Origin: Argyresthia goedartella
Taxonomy: Eukaryota; Arthropoda; Insecta; Lepidoptera; Argyresthiidae
Length of the DNA stretch: 64,000 nucleotides
NCBI GenBank assembly: GCA_949825045.1
Contig: OX463824.1
Coordinates: 32,458,001-32,522,000 of the forward strand
Direction: 5' to 3'
The notes under the pieces are model-generated. The model had not been told where the DNA came from. It searched no databases and worked only from the letters and a program-made list of their open reading frames with translations. The translations under genes and the position numbers were made by a program. This document shows positions 51,680 through 63,097 of the stretch, in pieces; within the stretch, counting starts at the first letter, position 1, and each line of letters starts with the position of its first letter.

Positions 51680-53068
51680 GTGTGGAGTTGTAATTATGCC
51701 ACATGTGCTTTGGATGAACAGTTATTATTTAAATTAAGAAAAATATTTGAAGAGTTTAACTGTATATCACCAGCAGAGATGTATCCTCATTATTTGAACA
51801 AACGTCTCAAGGCTTATATTTCGTATATTAATAATGTAAAGTCTCATTCTCCACGACTTAGAACGTTAATAAGAGAAATGTATCAGCTACAAAGTGATTG
51901 CGGTACGCTAAAAGAAATCGATACTGCATTAAAAAACGTGAACGTGGATAAAATCAAACAATTAGGTGAAACTCACGTACCCGGAAGTGTAGCCGTTGAA
52001 AGCTCTGAACAAAAAGAAATTGTGGAAGATTCTATTATCAAAGAGTTCAAAGAGGGGTTTAAATTACTTTCTAAAAAAAGTTTAGATACACCTAAATTAG
52101 AATGTATGTCGTGTATGAAACTTAACTGTTCAAGGGATATATCAAATCTAAATCGTTTGCGAAAGTCTATTTCTACAAATGTTTGGTCACAGCTAATTGA
52201 ATACTATAGTTCTAAAAATATGGATCACTCCCCACATATATGCCATACATGTCTCACAAAGATTCGTGCTAACCAAATTCCAGCTACATGTGTACTTAAT
52301 GACTTGTTTGTCGATACAATTACATCGGAGATAAGCCAGTTAAATGATTACGAGAAGCTTTTAATCCAGCGTGCGAAAGCATTTCAAGTAGTTGTATCGA
52401 TGAATCCTGTAGCGAACAAATCGTTGCCAAACCGAGAAGTGGTGAAAAAATGTAAAGGTAGAACTTTTCATTTACCTTTGCCTTTAGAGGAAACATTGAA
52501 TAAATTGCCGAAACCGGAAGATCCTATTAACATAAACCAAGAAGTTTACATAATGCTAAGAGGACGACCCACAAAATGTAAGATTATTTGGGAAGACATC
52601 GTCGACATTAATAAAATCTATGCCGCACTGTGTTATCTGAAACAAGTAAACCCGCTTTACTCTGAAATAAAATTACCAAATATCCCAAATCATTTATTTC
52701 AAACAATCAACAAAAATTTACAACATGTAGTCGAAACCAATAATAATAATAAAAATTCTATAAATGCTATAGATACACTTTTGACACAAATAACGGAGGA
52801 TAGTAACTTAATAGATGCTTTAATATCAGATCTCTATCAAATGACGACAGTTAATACGGCACCTATATACTCAACAGACAAGAATCTTGATGTGAAATGT
52901 TTTCCTTATTTGTACCCAGATGGGAAATTCGGCCAGTTTCATACGCGTCCACAGAAGCTCACGTCAAGTGAATATATTAAATCCAGATTGATGTCAAAAC
53001 ATTCACGATTTAGATTAGATCAACAATATTTTTTTTTTTACTGCACGATACGAATGTCCGCCAGTTGA
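51680..53068 (+). pseudogene. Helitron replicase N-terminal part (DUF6570 and Helitron-like N)
   Basis: A 462-codon frame enters from upstream coding; its apparent start codon is internal. It has paired Cys motifs (CMSCMKLNC and CHTCLTKI), then LNDYEKLLIQRAKAFQVVVS with HLPLPLEETL, the DUF6570-like block that precedes Rep in many arthropod Helitrons. The start of the Helitron-like N domain follows (CFPYLYPDGKFGQFH, SSEYIKSRLM, RFRLDQQY). The frame is lost in an 11-T run at 53029-53039, and the natural continuation is in the frame starting before 53065. Confidence 0.8.
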
Positions 53069-53859
53069 ATTCGGGAATATTTTATAAAATGAATACAATC
53101 AATCAAAAACAAAAAATTACTGCTGAACAGTATTTACAGATGTTAAATAATGATGAATTAGAAGGAGATCTGACTGCTATATTTGCAAGATTGAGAAACA
53201 CTGAGCAGTACTGGAAAAAACCCAGGAACGACGTAAATTGCATGACACTACACTATGGACCGGCTACTTGGTTCCTCACTATGAGCCCGTCGGAGTGGTT
53301 GTGGGACGATTTAAGAGATTACTTACTGGAAGTTAACTCGAGTGAGATGGCCAATAAGACGACAAGTGAATTAGTAGCCCTAGATCCTGTATCCACTTCT
53401 CGTTTCATTGATAATAAATTTCATACAACATTACATTTTCTCACTTCCGCCAGTAAACCCCTTGGAGAAATCGAGCATTACTTTTGGAGGCGTGAATATC
53501 AGTCCCGTGGAGCCCAACATTTTCATTTGATGTTGTGGGTGAAAGGAGCTCCTGTGCTTCATGATTCTCCAATTGATGAAGTAGCAGCTTTTATCTCCAA
53601 ATATGTTAAATGTGAAGTACCTAAAAAAAAACTTGCTCCAATTCTTCACCAACGAGTCATGGGATACCAAACTCACAAACATAATAAATATTGTATGAGA
53701 AGAAAGAAAACAAAGAAAGGATTTATATCGGTGTGTCGATTTGGTTTCCCACGAACCGTTACTGATACTCTTACTATTAGAGATACCGCTGAATCAGTCG
53801 CGGCCAGAAAAGCTCTTTGTCCAAACCAACGTTTATATAAAATTGTACGCAAAAAATAA
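53065..53859 (+). pseudogene. Helitron Rep domain with HUH motif
   Basis: This continues the replicase after the T-run frameshift. WFLTMSPSEW (about 69-78) is Rep motif 1. REYQSRGAQHFHLMLWV contains the metal-binding HUH motif as HFH (152-154). CRFGFPR follows (Cys-rich Rep segment). The frame ends with TAA at 53857-53859, yet the same phase continues coding sense at once afterwards, so the stop looks like a single nonsense substitution. Confidence 0.85.
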
Positions 53860-53865
53860 TCTGAG

Positions 53866-54849
53866 TTGATAAATGATTACAATCCAGCTGTACTACTCGC
53901 ATGGAACGGCAATATTGATATCCAATATGTAGGCGAAAAAACTGCTATACTCAACTACTACGTCACTAAATACACAACGAAATCTGAAAAGACACACGCG
54001 CTGATTGATTTCGATGACATAAACTCTACAAAGAGCTTGAGAAGTCGCTTGTTTAACATTGGACTAAGATTGTTGTCAAATCGCGAGTGCGGTGCATTAA
54101 AGGCCAGTGACACGTTGTTGGGTATCTCATTGTATGCTACTGATCCCCAGACGACAATTAGGTGGCTAGATGTCAAAATGAACCGCAATCGAAGAGTAAA
54201 GTCTAAAATAGAAATGACAATGCTAAATCCTGATTCCACAAACATTTATTACGAATCGTTGATAGACGATAAATATCCAACTAGGCCAGGAGAGTTAGAA
54301 AATTTAAACTTGTATAATTTTTCTAAATTCTATGATGTCGTAAACAAACGCCGGGTTTCTAAAAAAGCAGAATACTATGCCATAAATGGAGGAAAGACTT
54401 ATTTAAAGAAAAGAGACAGACCTTATCTCATAAACTTTTACATGTACGAGGTTGAACAAATGCCTGAAAAATATTATTATTCTATGCTTTTATTGTTTAA
54501 GCCATGGCGTAAGCAACAAGATTTAAAAATGGGATTTGAAACATTTACTGAAGCTTTCAACTTTGCGAAAGATGATATGAAAAATGAACTGAAGCATGTC
54601 AATTTACGTATTGAATTACAAAATCAGTTACAAAAAGCTTTTGAAATGGTGGGGTCTAAATTAGCTGAACTAAATGAGGAGATTGAAAATGATGATGAAG
54701 ATATAGGTCCGGATAATCCCTTAGATTTTGAGGTGCATGAAGCGGTTAATGCGATGGATGATTTTAATAATATAAACAACGAAGAAGATGACAATACTTT
54801 AGATGAAATGATAAGTAAACTTAATCCCACAAAAAACATTTTCATGTAA
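53866..54849 (+). pseudogene. Helitron Rep tyrosine segment and linker
   Basis: In phase with the preceding frame, it opens INDYNPAVLLAWNGNIDIQY and carries YYVTKYTTK (residues 31-39), where Tyr 32 and Tyr 36 are the spacing of the two catalytic tyrosines of Helitron Rep. A linker rich in acidic residues (EEIENDDEDIGPDNP, NNEEDDNTLDEM) follows and the frame stops at 54847-54849. A Pif1-like helicase should come next but none is present, so the element is truncated here. Confidence 0.82.
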
Positions 54850-55180
54850 AAATAAAGCCAATAAGAGGTAAACAAAAAGTTATCAGATCTCAAGTAGAGC
54901 CAAGCTTCTAACTCTATACGCCCTAACAGTACAGCCCTATCTTCACAAACTCTAACACCTTACTCAAAATATGTGGCTTGCTTGGCCGTTTCGTTGGTTG
55001 CATTTTCCAACTTAAGCTCATGTGACGGTAGTGCGATTTGTTTTACCATAACATCCAACATGCTGTCCTGTGGCTTTAATGTGAGGTCGATGCCACTTGG
55101 TGATTAGGGGCGCTATTCTGGGGTCTGTCTCTTTTAGCTATATGGTTATATGTTCGAGCCACGTCATACACTCTATCTGC

Positions 55181-55222
<42 letters not shown>

Positions 55223-55250
55223 TATATCTGAGTATTGTTTGTGTCTGTCT
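54850..55250 (-). other. Possible Gypsy-2 Gag start and leader, with TA repeat
   Basis: On the minus strand a short frame near 55070-54970 (MLDVMVKQIALPSHELKLEN) could be the N-terminus of the Gypsy-2 Gag. Text near 55110 (GCGCCCCTAATCACC) could be its primer-binding site. Both are weak. Positions 55184-55228 are a TA dinucleotide microsatellite. Confidence 0.3.
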
Positions 55251-55327
55251 GTTAAGGCTATTCTTTCATTTCCGCTGTCAATTGAGCCGGCCTGACGGCT
55301 GTGACCGCAACCTTCTTGGTAACCACA
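55251..55327 (-). repeat. Gypsy-2 5' LTR start (aligned part)
   Basis: It aligns with 35188-35263 at roughly 80% identity and has the same outer end (TGTGGTTACC on the minus strand). The divergence fits an old element. Confidence 0.6.
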
Positions 55328-57271
55328 AGAGTATACAGAAATAGTCATCTAGCATACGTGTAACAAAACAAAATATTGTAAAAATGAAATAGATTTGTTT
55401 ATTCGTAAAATTTGGTCTATTTTACGATGTGACGTTTTATCTTTAGGCCATATCGCCTAACTCGGATTATCGACAAACGTTTCGATCTGCCAGATTTTGG
55501 TTTGGGCACATCATGATGTGCCCCATAGCCAACGGCGTATTTCAAGAAACGCCGCCATATCTTAATCTGGCGCGGCACATCATGATGTGCCCAGTTCTAC
55601 CATCGGCCCCCGACATATCAACGGATTTAAATCGAATTTGAGAGGCACACTAAGGACTTCATTCTACACAAGAAGTTGGGAAAAAAATCCAAAGTCGAGG
55701 GGGAAGCACTTCGGAATATTTGACCCCCCTTGTAACGTTGTTGTAGATAAAGCTAGATACCCGAATTGTCTGCGACTAATCGGCCACAATTGAAATAAGC
55801 AAATTCCCAAAATTCAGTCACTTTGAACCAAAAGATTGGAAATGACAGCCGTTCAAAGTTCCGTCATTTTGTCACTGCAGTATGTGCTCGTCATCGATCA
55901 TCAAAATTCTAATGTACTTCTAGCCGACCTACAACCATGAAATTTTAAACAAGCGAGATCTACCGTGCTCATAAAACCACTAGCTGTGTTATTTCCAAAA
56001 AATTGCATTTCCGCCAAAATTCCAATCTTTTATTTCATCAGCAAAATTACCTAACATCGACTTATTGCTGAGGCGAAAATTAACATTTTTTATGCAACAT
56101 TATGCAAACAAGTCCGTTTTGTTACCGCCAGACATGGTTAATTTTCGCGCTGGCAAATTACTGAATAACCACCTCAATATAATGAGGACTGGAAACGCCT
56201 TCCCAATTAATCCCTTACAGTAAAAGTATATCATCTGTTGCTTGGAAAGAGCTTTTCTTTTTACCGTAAGGCCCAAGATCACACAAATCCACTAAAGAGC
56301 GCTTTGGCAAAAAAAAAACACTACATTCATCGGTGTCAAAAAAATATGTTATTCACAATGAGATTATTTAGTTATACTGTGCCGTCACACGATTGGATTA
56401 ATTTGCCTCGATCGTAAAAAATCCTGAACATAGTCTATATTAAAGAGTAAATAAAATATTTTTAATATAAAAGTACTGACTTTTCTCTTCATTTTTATAC
56501 CATTTTTTTTTCTCTTTTAGAGCTCCTTATCAATCATTAAATTCTATCAATTAGCGTATTTCCGTTTTATCGCAAAACACCTAGTTTTTAAAGTCACCGG
56601 GCGGCCGGATGCTATTCCTCACCGCCCGCTACCCCGCCAGTTCCGCTACCCCGCCAGAAGAGGACGGGCGAATGTGGCGCCCCTCATCTCACCAGCCAGA
56701 ACTGGGCCTTAACCGGTCCATTTCCGCGCTTACGCATTAAAAGAAACACACAAGAAGATTGAAAACAAATTCTCGTCACAGCAAACTTCATGCAATACAG
56801 TACAACAAACTTACGACTTGTGTTGTAACCATTATTTACTCCTATACATCTGGGAATTTCTTTCAGGATCCCTTTCAAATGGGCAAATCAACCCATCAGA
56901 ACACAATTATTTTAAAGCTGTATTTTCATTGTTGATTTGTTCATTTTAAAGGGATTCTGATATAATTTTCCAGATGTCAGTATAACAAAATAAGCCTTCT
57001 GACTTAATAAAGTAATTTTGAAATTTTATTTTGATCAAATACACTCAACACAAGACTGGGCAAAACAATAATACTTTCACGCACGCACAATAACGTTGGA
57101 AAATACTTGCAGAGGCGGCGTCTCCATACTAGTACCACTTGGACAAAAGAAGTCCGGCGGACCAAATAAACCAGCTCATTACTTTATAAAGAGAGAACAA
57201 AGGAAGGGCTTTGTTGCCAGGAAGCTTCAGTTGTAACTGTTACTTTGCTCGAAAACCTTTCCAGGACTTCG
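55328..57271. other. Non-coding stretch with two palindromes
   Basis: No gene is supported. GGGCACATCATGATGTGCCC at 55504-55523 is a perfect 20-bp palindrome, and GGCACATCATGATGTGCC recurs at 55574-55591. The remainder is AT-rich and unassigned. Near 56630-56660 CTACCCCGCCAG occurs twice. Confidence 0.45.
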
Positions 57272-57352
57272 CACCCGAAGGGTGACCAACGGGAGCCTCT
57301 TACTAGGCCTCCGCTGTCCGTCCGTCTGTCCGTCAGCGGACTGTTTATCATT
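57272..57352 (-). repeat. Dispersed GACGG-type repeat, reverse orientation
   Basis: CACCCGAAGGGTG, then GCCTCCGCTGTCCGTCCGTC, is the reverse complement of the repeat at about 14430-14490 and 20580-20640. It is a short high-copy repeat, probably the end of a non-autonomous element. Confidence 0.6.
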
Positions 57353-58434
57353 GCAATATTCATAGACTGTGTATTGCGCTTACCTCCACAGCAACAAATA
57401 GTGAACTAAATACATTTTTAATTTAATGGGGTCAAGAGACATGTTATTTTTTGCGTCATTTCTTATATAAATGATGGAACGGAACGCTTCGTCTGCCAGT
57501 ACGACTCGCCTTAACCGATTTTTATTAGCTTTGTTGTGCGTCCCCGAAGCTCTGTCAAAAAAAAAAATTTCCTGCTCGATCCATCCGTCTTGGAGAAATC
57601 AATTAGGTAACATTAAATTAAAATACATATTATTATTTTTAACAAAAAAAAAACGGATCCCGTCTGATTTTAAACCACCTCCTTTTGTAAAGTCAGTTAA
57701 AAATGCTCGCTCCACCTTGCGCTGGTAATCCGAACTCTCCAGTCATCAAAGACCACAGCACACACACACAAGTTTTGTATTATTAGTCCGTCTTTATCTG
57801 AATAGATGTCGTTACTTTCGATTAAAAGATTGTCTTGGGATAGCGAAGCGTTTTTTAGGTAGGTAGTGCTTGCGTGAATCAGTGAATCAGTCAGTCCTCC
57901 TATCCTGGTAGCTATGCTATTACTGCTGTTACTATAAGTCAGTTCGTACAGTACAATTACTTTAACTTTACCGCTCGACACTTCTCGGTTTTAGACGCAA
58001 GGGATCAAGATGTCCTGAAAACCTGAAAATTGGCACAAAGGTATATTGAGGGAAAAAAGCAAACAGTAAATTGATTTAGGATTTTAAAAAAATACAAAAA
58101 GCCGAGGAGTGTCTAGCAGTAAAGTTAAAATAATCATGCTGTACGTGTTTTGTGATTAGAAAAAGCCTGAAGGCAGTCGCGAGCTCACTTTCGAATGTGG
58201 GAATTGCGGGAAACCTTTCTGCAGGCGTAATTAAACCATACTGATCTAAAAACTAGCTTCTGCGCGCGCTTTTTGATTACAATCATAGGTCCTAGAAAAA
58301 GTGTTACAGAGTGGTCAAATGTAACAAGACGATTTATCGAACATTAAATTTTAATAGCGGCACGTGATTGGCTGAAAAAATTAGAGTTTAACAAGTTGTC
58401 ACAGCTAATTTACCTTCCGGTAACCGTTTGTTTC
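57353..58434. other. Non-coding stretch
   Basis: No gene is seen. Near 57655-57720 (CCCGTCTGATTTTAAACCAC) there is a dispersed repeat-like segment. Short frames such as that at 57471-57728 lack any recognisable domain. Confidence 0.4.
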
Positions 58435-58839
58435 CTTTTAATAATAATACTCATCTTCATTTATTTCAGACCCTTAAGTACATAGTTAGTGACATTATCT
58501 TAGAATTAGCAGCTTGACTTTGATTTAAAAATTAGCCTACATGGTGTCCCACTGCTGGGCAAAGGCCTCACCGGTTCGAGCCCACACATCTCTAGCTAAA
58601 GATTCATCGTTCCACCCTGTCAGGAATTTATCCAGGTTGTCCCTCCATCTCCGTCTGGGCCTTCCCCCCCTACATCCATTCAGTGGCTGATTTCGCCGAT
58701 TTGTTGGATGCATTCGACAGACATGTCCAACCCAGTTCCATTGTAGTCGCCGCCGGTAGCTAAAACCAGAACTACAATAGCCAGTATGAAATGACATGTA
58801 AAGGCAGTATACCTTTAGGAAAATTAAAGTGTCTGTCAC
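58435..58839 (-). pseudogene. RTE-like LINE C-terminus and 3' tail
   Basis: The minus-strand frame ending at 58537 reads RRLQWNWVGHVCRMH, RGGRPRRRWRDNLDKF and GEAFAQQWDTM. This is the highly typical C-terminal block of RTE-type endonuclease-reverse transcriptases in insects. The 3' UTR is followed by AATAAATGAAGATGAGTATT and an ATT-repeat tail near 58440. No RT core is attached; it is a short 5'-truncated copy. Confidence 0.75.
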
Positions 58840-59989
58840 CGTGTTATTTCATTTGTTTCATGTATCGTTTTTAACGTCAGAAAAACAACTGAGTAGGTAC
58901 TACTAATATTCCGCATACAATAAAATGATAATAAAACAGCGCCATTCATCTGGTAACATCTTTATTGATTGCTATGTGATTGTCATCTACAAATAAACAA
59001 GGATAGCCCGTTTTCTTTGTTAAACATCAAATACTCCGTAATACTATAAAAAAAAATGTTAGTCATAGTTTAACCTCAAAACAAACGTCAAATCACATAC
59101 ATTTTTGTCTTTAAACAAGTGTTGGACACGAGTTTATTTTTTTGTGGTAAGACCCACTTGCATAGCACGCTGAATACATACGTACCTACATGCAAATAAT
59201 GAGAGTGTGCGTGAACCGATAGGTATCCATGCTCACACACTGTCACTACTGGTGAACTTGGTACATTTTGCGGACCTAAACTACCCAGTGCGCTGATTTG
59301 CAATAAGTATAACTTAAGTTAAGTAGATTTGTACAGTGTATTTACACTACCTATATAGGTAGTACAACATTTTATTAAGATATTCAATAAATTTACACAA
59401 ATGTAGATAGTAGATAGGTAGACATTAATTTTCATAACAATAATTAAGTTTTTAGAAAGCAGATCTACACGACAAGAATCAGTTTTAGTAGGCAGGATTA
59501 ACCTAGTACCTACCTAATAGATTTAACCAAGTTCAACCAATAAGCAAGCGTACGGATGGAAGAAAGCACATAATGTACTTATACTAAGAAAAATAGCTCT
59601 TTATCTAGACATAATACTTACCTATATTAAAACTTGACTACAGACATAACTTAAAGGAAAGTATCTAGATGTAATGTGTCTTGGAGACTGGTTATATGTA
59701 CCTAATTACTATAAACTCAACGATTTGTTTAACGCCTGCATTTGATGTCAGGTCCAGAGAAAAAAATTCGTAAACAGGTTATATAGTACTAATGCACCTT
59801 TGGCTTCGAATATACTAAAATAAATAACTATAAATCATCAAAAACTGAAGTAGTAGTAGATTATACTGAAATAAAAAAGAAAGCATGATACTACAATGAA
59901 CACCTAATATTAGCAAACTTAGGGATACATTAATTGTAAAATTATATAAATTTTTGTAATGTTTTGTTGTACCAAAACAGTGAAGAGAT
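58840..59989. other. AT-rich non-coding stretch
   Basis: Nothing is supported. Short direct and inverted bits of CTACCTATATAGGTAG type occur near 59347-59365. Confidence 0.4.
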
Positions 59990-60219
59990 AACATAAACAT
60001 AAACATAAACATAAACATTTATATACAGGCACATACATTGCTTCTGGCCCCACACTAGGATACCCTGTGTCGTGGTAACCAGAAACAGCGACGTCACACA
60101 CATATAAACATCCAAGATCTGGGGATTGTTTTTTTTTTTTTCATTACCCCCAGCCGGGGATCGAACCCGGGACCTCTCGCATGGTAGGCAGAGCCACAAC
60201 CGCTGCGCCACAGAGGCCG
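59990..60219 (-). mobile_element. tRNA-derived SINE
   Basis: On the minus strand it starts GGCCTCTGTGGCGCAGCGGT, which contains the A box (TGGCGCAGCGG, plus 60200-60210). It goes on to the B box (GGTTCGATCCC, plus about 60157-60167), followed by CCGGCTGGGGGTAATG, an A run and an unrelated body. The end is a repeat tail of four to five ATGTTT units (plus 59990-60017). The anticodon arm does not fold cleanly, so this is a SINE head and not a tRNA gene. Confidence 0.82.
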
Positions 60220-61111
60220 TCAACGAAGTACAGAAACGGATTTAGCCGGGACGGTTCGTTGTTACCTCTTAGGTAAATACAAGACAATATTCTCAGAGAC
60301 TCCATCAGGCCGGGTTAGAAGTAGGTGATCCATTGAAAAACAATACATCGTGTCGTTAATACTACACAATCATGTACAATTAATTAGTCAAAACATCAAG
60401 ACAGATAGAGAAAAGAAAAATACTTTTGTAATATTGTCTGTTATGTAAATATGATAACCTGGAATGCTTTTCTGACTCATTTTAAACAATTGTATCACCT
60501 CGTTAATACCATAGCAAGTATGCAGGGGCTCTATTATGTTATGAAAAAGCATCGATTGCTCCCAAGAGCGCAAAATTTATTACAAAACAAAATAATCGCC
60601 GCTGACAAGCCAAATACGGCATTTTGCGCCCGTGGCAGCAATCGATATGCTATCGATATGCTATCGATATGCTATAGTATGTTGTCGCTATGCGGTTCCC
60701 ATAATAGAGAATTTAGCCCTAGATGCATTGCTTATGCTACGCGTACATACAGAGCCAAACACTAGACCCGGTGGCCGAGCCAGGAACTAAACTCGTTATT
60801 GTTTGTCACTAGTGACACTATCACCAGGCAATGAATAGTGGTAGTCCGAGCCAGCTTACTTTGGCTCTTAGCGACCTGTCCTCCTCTCTCTCCTCCACCT
60901 TACCCTAAGCGAGAAAGAGAGGCTACATCAGTCCTCGTTCATGAGATGACGCTATGTATTCAAACGCCCAGAATACCAAACCACTTATCACAAGTGTCCA
61001 AAAACTTGAGAATGTTGAGTGACACAATTTATCAGCATAACAACTAAAGCAATAGCCTACATAATGAGGGACTTAGTGCCTACTGACAGCTGACTGTTTT
61101 TTTATTCTTTT
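60220..61111. other. Non-coding stretch with an 11-bp tandem repeat
   Basis: No gene is seen. ATCGATATGCT is repeated three times at 60641-60674. The rest is unassigned. Confidence 0.45.
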
Positions 61112-61280
61112 GTAGCTGTAATAGTGTCCCCTGCTGGGCAAAGGCCTCCCCCCTCTTGAGACCACACGTCCCTGGACTGTGCCACCTCCAGTCACCCCGG
61201 CAGAACCTGGGCTTTGCCATCTCCGTTTAGGCTCGCCGGTACACATCTTGTGGCACCCAGTTAGTGGCGATTTCCAGTAT
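61112..61280 (-). pseudogene. RTE-like LINE C-terminal fragment, decayed
   Basis: Text such as CCCCTGCTGGGCAAAGGCCT matches the CCACTGCTGGGCAAAGGCCT end of the RTE remnant at 58549-58568. The minus strand still shows GEPKRRWQ. Only the last tens of codons are present and the frame is broken. Confidence 0.55.
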
Positions 61281-62247
61281 CACTTCAGTCAGCTAGACTG
61301 ATTAAAAAGTAAGCAAGGAAATGTTGATTTCTTAACTTATAATTAGTGGACATAAATACAGTACTTTTAAAAGTTTTCACTTGAATTATTGGCTACAAAG
61401 GTCCTATTTATCTATAAATGTACAATTACCGACCGAAGTGACTTTATGATATACAGCGTCACGCCTTTTCCCATACAGGGTGCCAGAGAAGTGGAAGTCA
61501 CAGTTCAAAGTGTCTCTCGGGAAAGAAAATGTCAGCTCGAACACATGAGTTCATTCTCTTGAGCCAACACATTTCCTTAACCATAAAAAGATGGCAAAAA
61601 CTCTTTCGTGAATCGAGTCGATCGACTATGAAAGGCGTGGCTGAAACGGACGAAGGAAAAGGAAGAAATATTCTCCAGAAAGGTTCAGGAAGGTTCCCTC
61701 GCACGCTTTCATCTTGATTAGCAGTAAAAGAGACAGCGCTTTCATCTATGTAATTTTAGGAGTAGAAGCTGTCATTTCGGTCGGTCCGTCCTATTCGGTT
61801 AGGTTGGCGGGTTGTATGAAGGCGTGACGTCATATCCGGGTCGCAATGAGAGTCACAAACAGCAGAGTTGCGCCTGCGCCGACCGGAGGTGACCTTGAAA
61901 GGATGCCCTTCCCTGGAATGCAGAGAAAACCGATAAGAATGACATTTGGTAGGTCGTGTGATAAAATGGGCTTTTATGGTTATGGTGATTAGTTGCAAAT
62001 GAGTATTTTATCAAAATCCTTGAAGGTCAGATCGCGGGAGGACAGATTCTAAGAAATCTAGTACGTCAACAATAGCATGATACCTATCTAACTCGTTGGG
62101 TAAGCCTGTTCATCTCCGAGGCGGTGTTTTTGTTTTGCTTCGCTTTAACAGACGTGCTGTTCTCAGATTAAGGCTGAGAAAGAAAATCATCCGGCTGTCT
62201 TTTAAAAAAAATGAAATTTTAACAGCGGTTCAAAATAAAATACAATT
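61281..62247. other. Non-coding stretch
   Basis: No gene or clear repeat is supported. It would lie downstream of, or in the introns of, the minus-strand Cys-rich gene if that gene extends this way. Confidence 0.35.
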
Positions 62248-62570
62248 TTACCAATCGTAGCATTTGTGACTCATATCGTTCTGCCAACTTGGTACAGCAG
62301 CAGTCCTGTAGCCTCGTAAAATCATAACAACGTGGCATTCGCACTCACTCTGCCAATGAAGCATTCGGTTAAAGTTAATGCCTTTGTGACAAAGATGCTG
62401 GTGACCAAACGCTAACCTAAGGTCTGGTTTTCCACTGGGCAACGGTAGCACAGAGCGTAAGGTCTGTGTAAGTCTCTCGGATGGATCACAGACCTTGACG
62501 ACGATAATTCCCTCCAATCTTTGTCGCTCGCAGCAGCACCACAATAAAATGCGTCTTAATGAGGGGACAG
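62248..62570 (-). pseudogene. Decayed paralogue of the Cys-rich exon
   Basis: Two islands resemble the exon at 63098-63350. Near 62545-62515 the minus strand gives SLRRILLWCCCERQRLE against VSRVLADHCCCERRPMKE. Near 62300-62250, in another phase, it gives TRLQDCCCTKLAERYESQ against ARLRDCCCTKQLAERCESQ. The bases corresponding to the splice donor read ATGAGT instead of GTGAGT. The middle is longer and unalignable, and the two islands are out of phase. A 99-codon frame from 62544 spans part of it with other residues. It is probably a broken tandem or exon duplicate. Confidence 0.5.
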
Positions 62571-62585
62571 TTTTTCACAGATACT

Positions 62586-63080
62586 TAATTTTCAGAAGGA
62601 CAGTGATATACACAATTTTAACACTAGAAATAAAGACAAGTTGATTGCTTATGTAAGCCGACTACATAAAATTAGTAATTCTTTTAAAGGCAATTGTATA
62701 CGCTATTAAAATAAGGTCCCTACTGATATTAAAAACTTACCTTTAGACAAGTTTAAAATAATAATAAAACAGAAATTGTATAAAAAAGGTTACTACAGGA
62801 TATCTGATTACTTAGAGGACAGATGTCCATGGGAATAGATTGTTTGAGTAACAGGCTGTTTCGATATATAATAAGCATTCATTTTGTAATTTGACAATAT
62901 TTTATTTAAAAAAGGAAACGCAAAAGATGCGACGACTGTGGAGTTTCTTCGGTGAGCTCTTCTCCACAGATTCCGCCATTGGGTTAGTGAACTCACCCAA
63001 AAAAATGTAATGACGGATCTAAGTGATGTAACAACATCCTATGGAAATAAATGATTTTTGATTTTGATTTTGATTTTTAT
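62586..63080 (+). pseudogene. LINE family Y 3' end in the Cys-rich gene intron
   Basis: About 490 bases match the C-terminus and 3' UTR of family Y (FQKDSDIHNFNTRNKDKLIA-like start, then YVSRLHKISNSFKGN, with the stop after DRCPWE at 62836-62838). A TAA interrupts the frame near 62706. The 3' stem-loop lies near 62935-62970, and the GATTTT repeat tail ends near 63080, next to the end of the Cys-rich exon. Confidence 0.82.
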
Positions 63081-63097
63081 CAGAAGTTGTGACTCAC

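Larger units (their letters stand above)
51017..54849 (+). mobile_element. Helitron 5'-half remnant (Rep region, helicase absent)
   Basis: Plus-strand coding in a consistent order gives a 15-residue repeat array, an N-terminal region, a DUF6570-like block, a Helitron-like N domain and the HUH Rep with its tyrosines. It ends before any helicase motif. Its left edge abuts Gypsy-2 Gag coding and its right edge lies near Gypsy-2 leader sequence, so it appears to have inserted into Gypsy-2. Damage is light: a homopolymer frameshift and one stop within the Rep region, with more stops in the upstream 51280-51680 part. Confidence 0.78.
35188..55327 (-). mobile_element. Gypsy-2: old Ty3/Gypsy element split by nested insertions
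   Basis: Minus-strand Gypsy coding pieces appear in correct order on both sides of younger insertions: Gag zinc motif, protease and RNase H start at 50.1-51.0 kb, then RNase H end and integrase at 35.3-36.7 kb. Similar LTR ends lie outermost, at 35188-35263 and 55251-55327 (both ...TAACCACA or TTACCACA at the outer minus-strand start). A Helitron separates the first piece from the 5' LTR. A family-X LINE containing a BEL element separates the two pol pieces within the TDHK region of RNase H. The reconstruction as a single element is inference. Confidence 0.7.

Noticed and set aside
55184..55228. TA-rich tract as an origin or a regulatory element
   Set aside because: It is a plain dinucleotide microsatellite.
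57471..57728. An 85-codon frame with a hydrophobic start
   Set aside because: It overlaps dispersed repeat text, is Lys/Ser-rich at random and has no domain or neighbouring exon.
60140..60219. A functional tRNA gene
   Set aside because: A and B boxes are present, but the anticodon stem-loop does not form properly and an unrelated body with a repeat tail follows, as in a SINE.
62248..62544. An independent 99-residue gene
   Set aside because: Similarity to the Cys-rich exon switches phase within it and the donor is mutated, so a decayed duplicate is more likely. This is not certain.
63039..63097. Extension of the Cys-rich protein to a stop at 63039 with a KIKIKIK tail
   Set aside because: The Lys/Ile repeat is the reverse complement of the LINE Y tail, and a consensus donor lies at the end of the conserved part.
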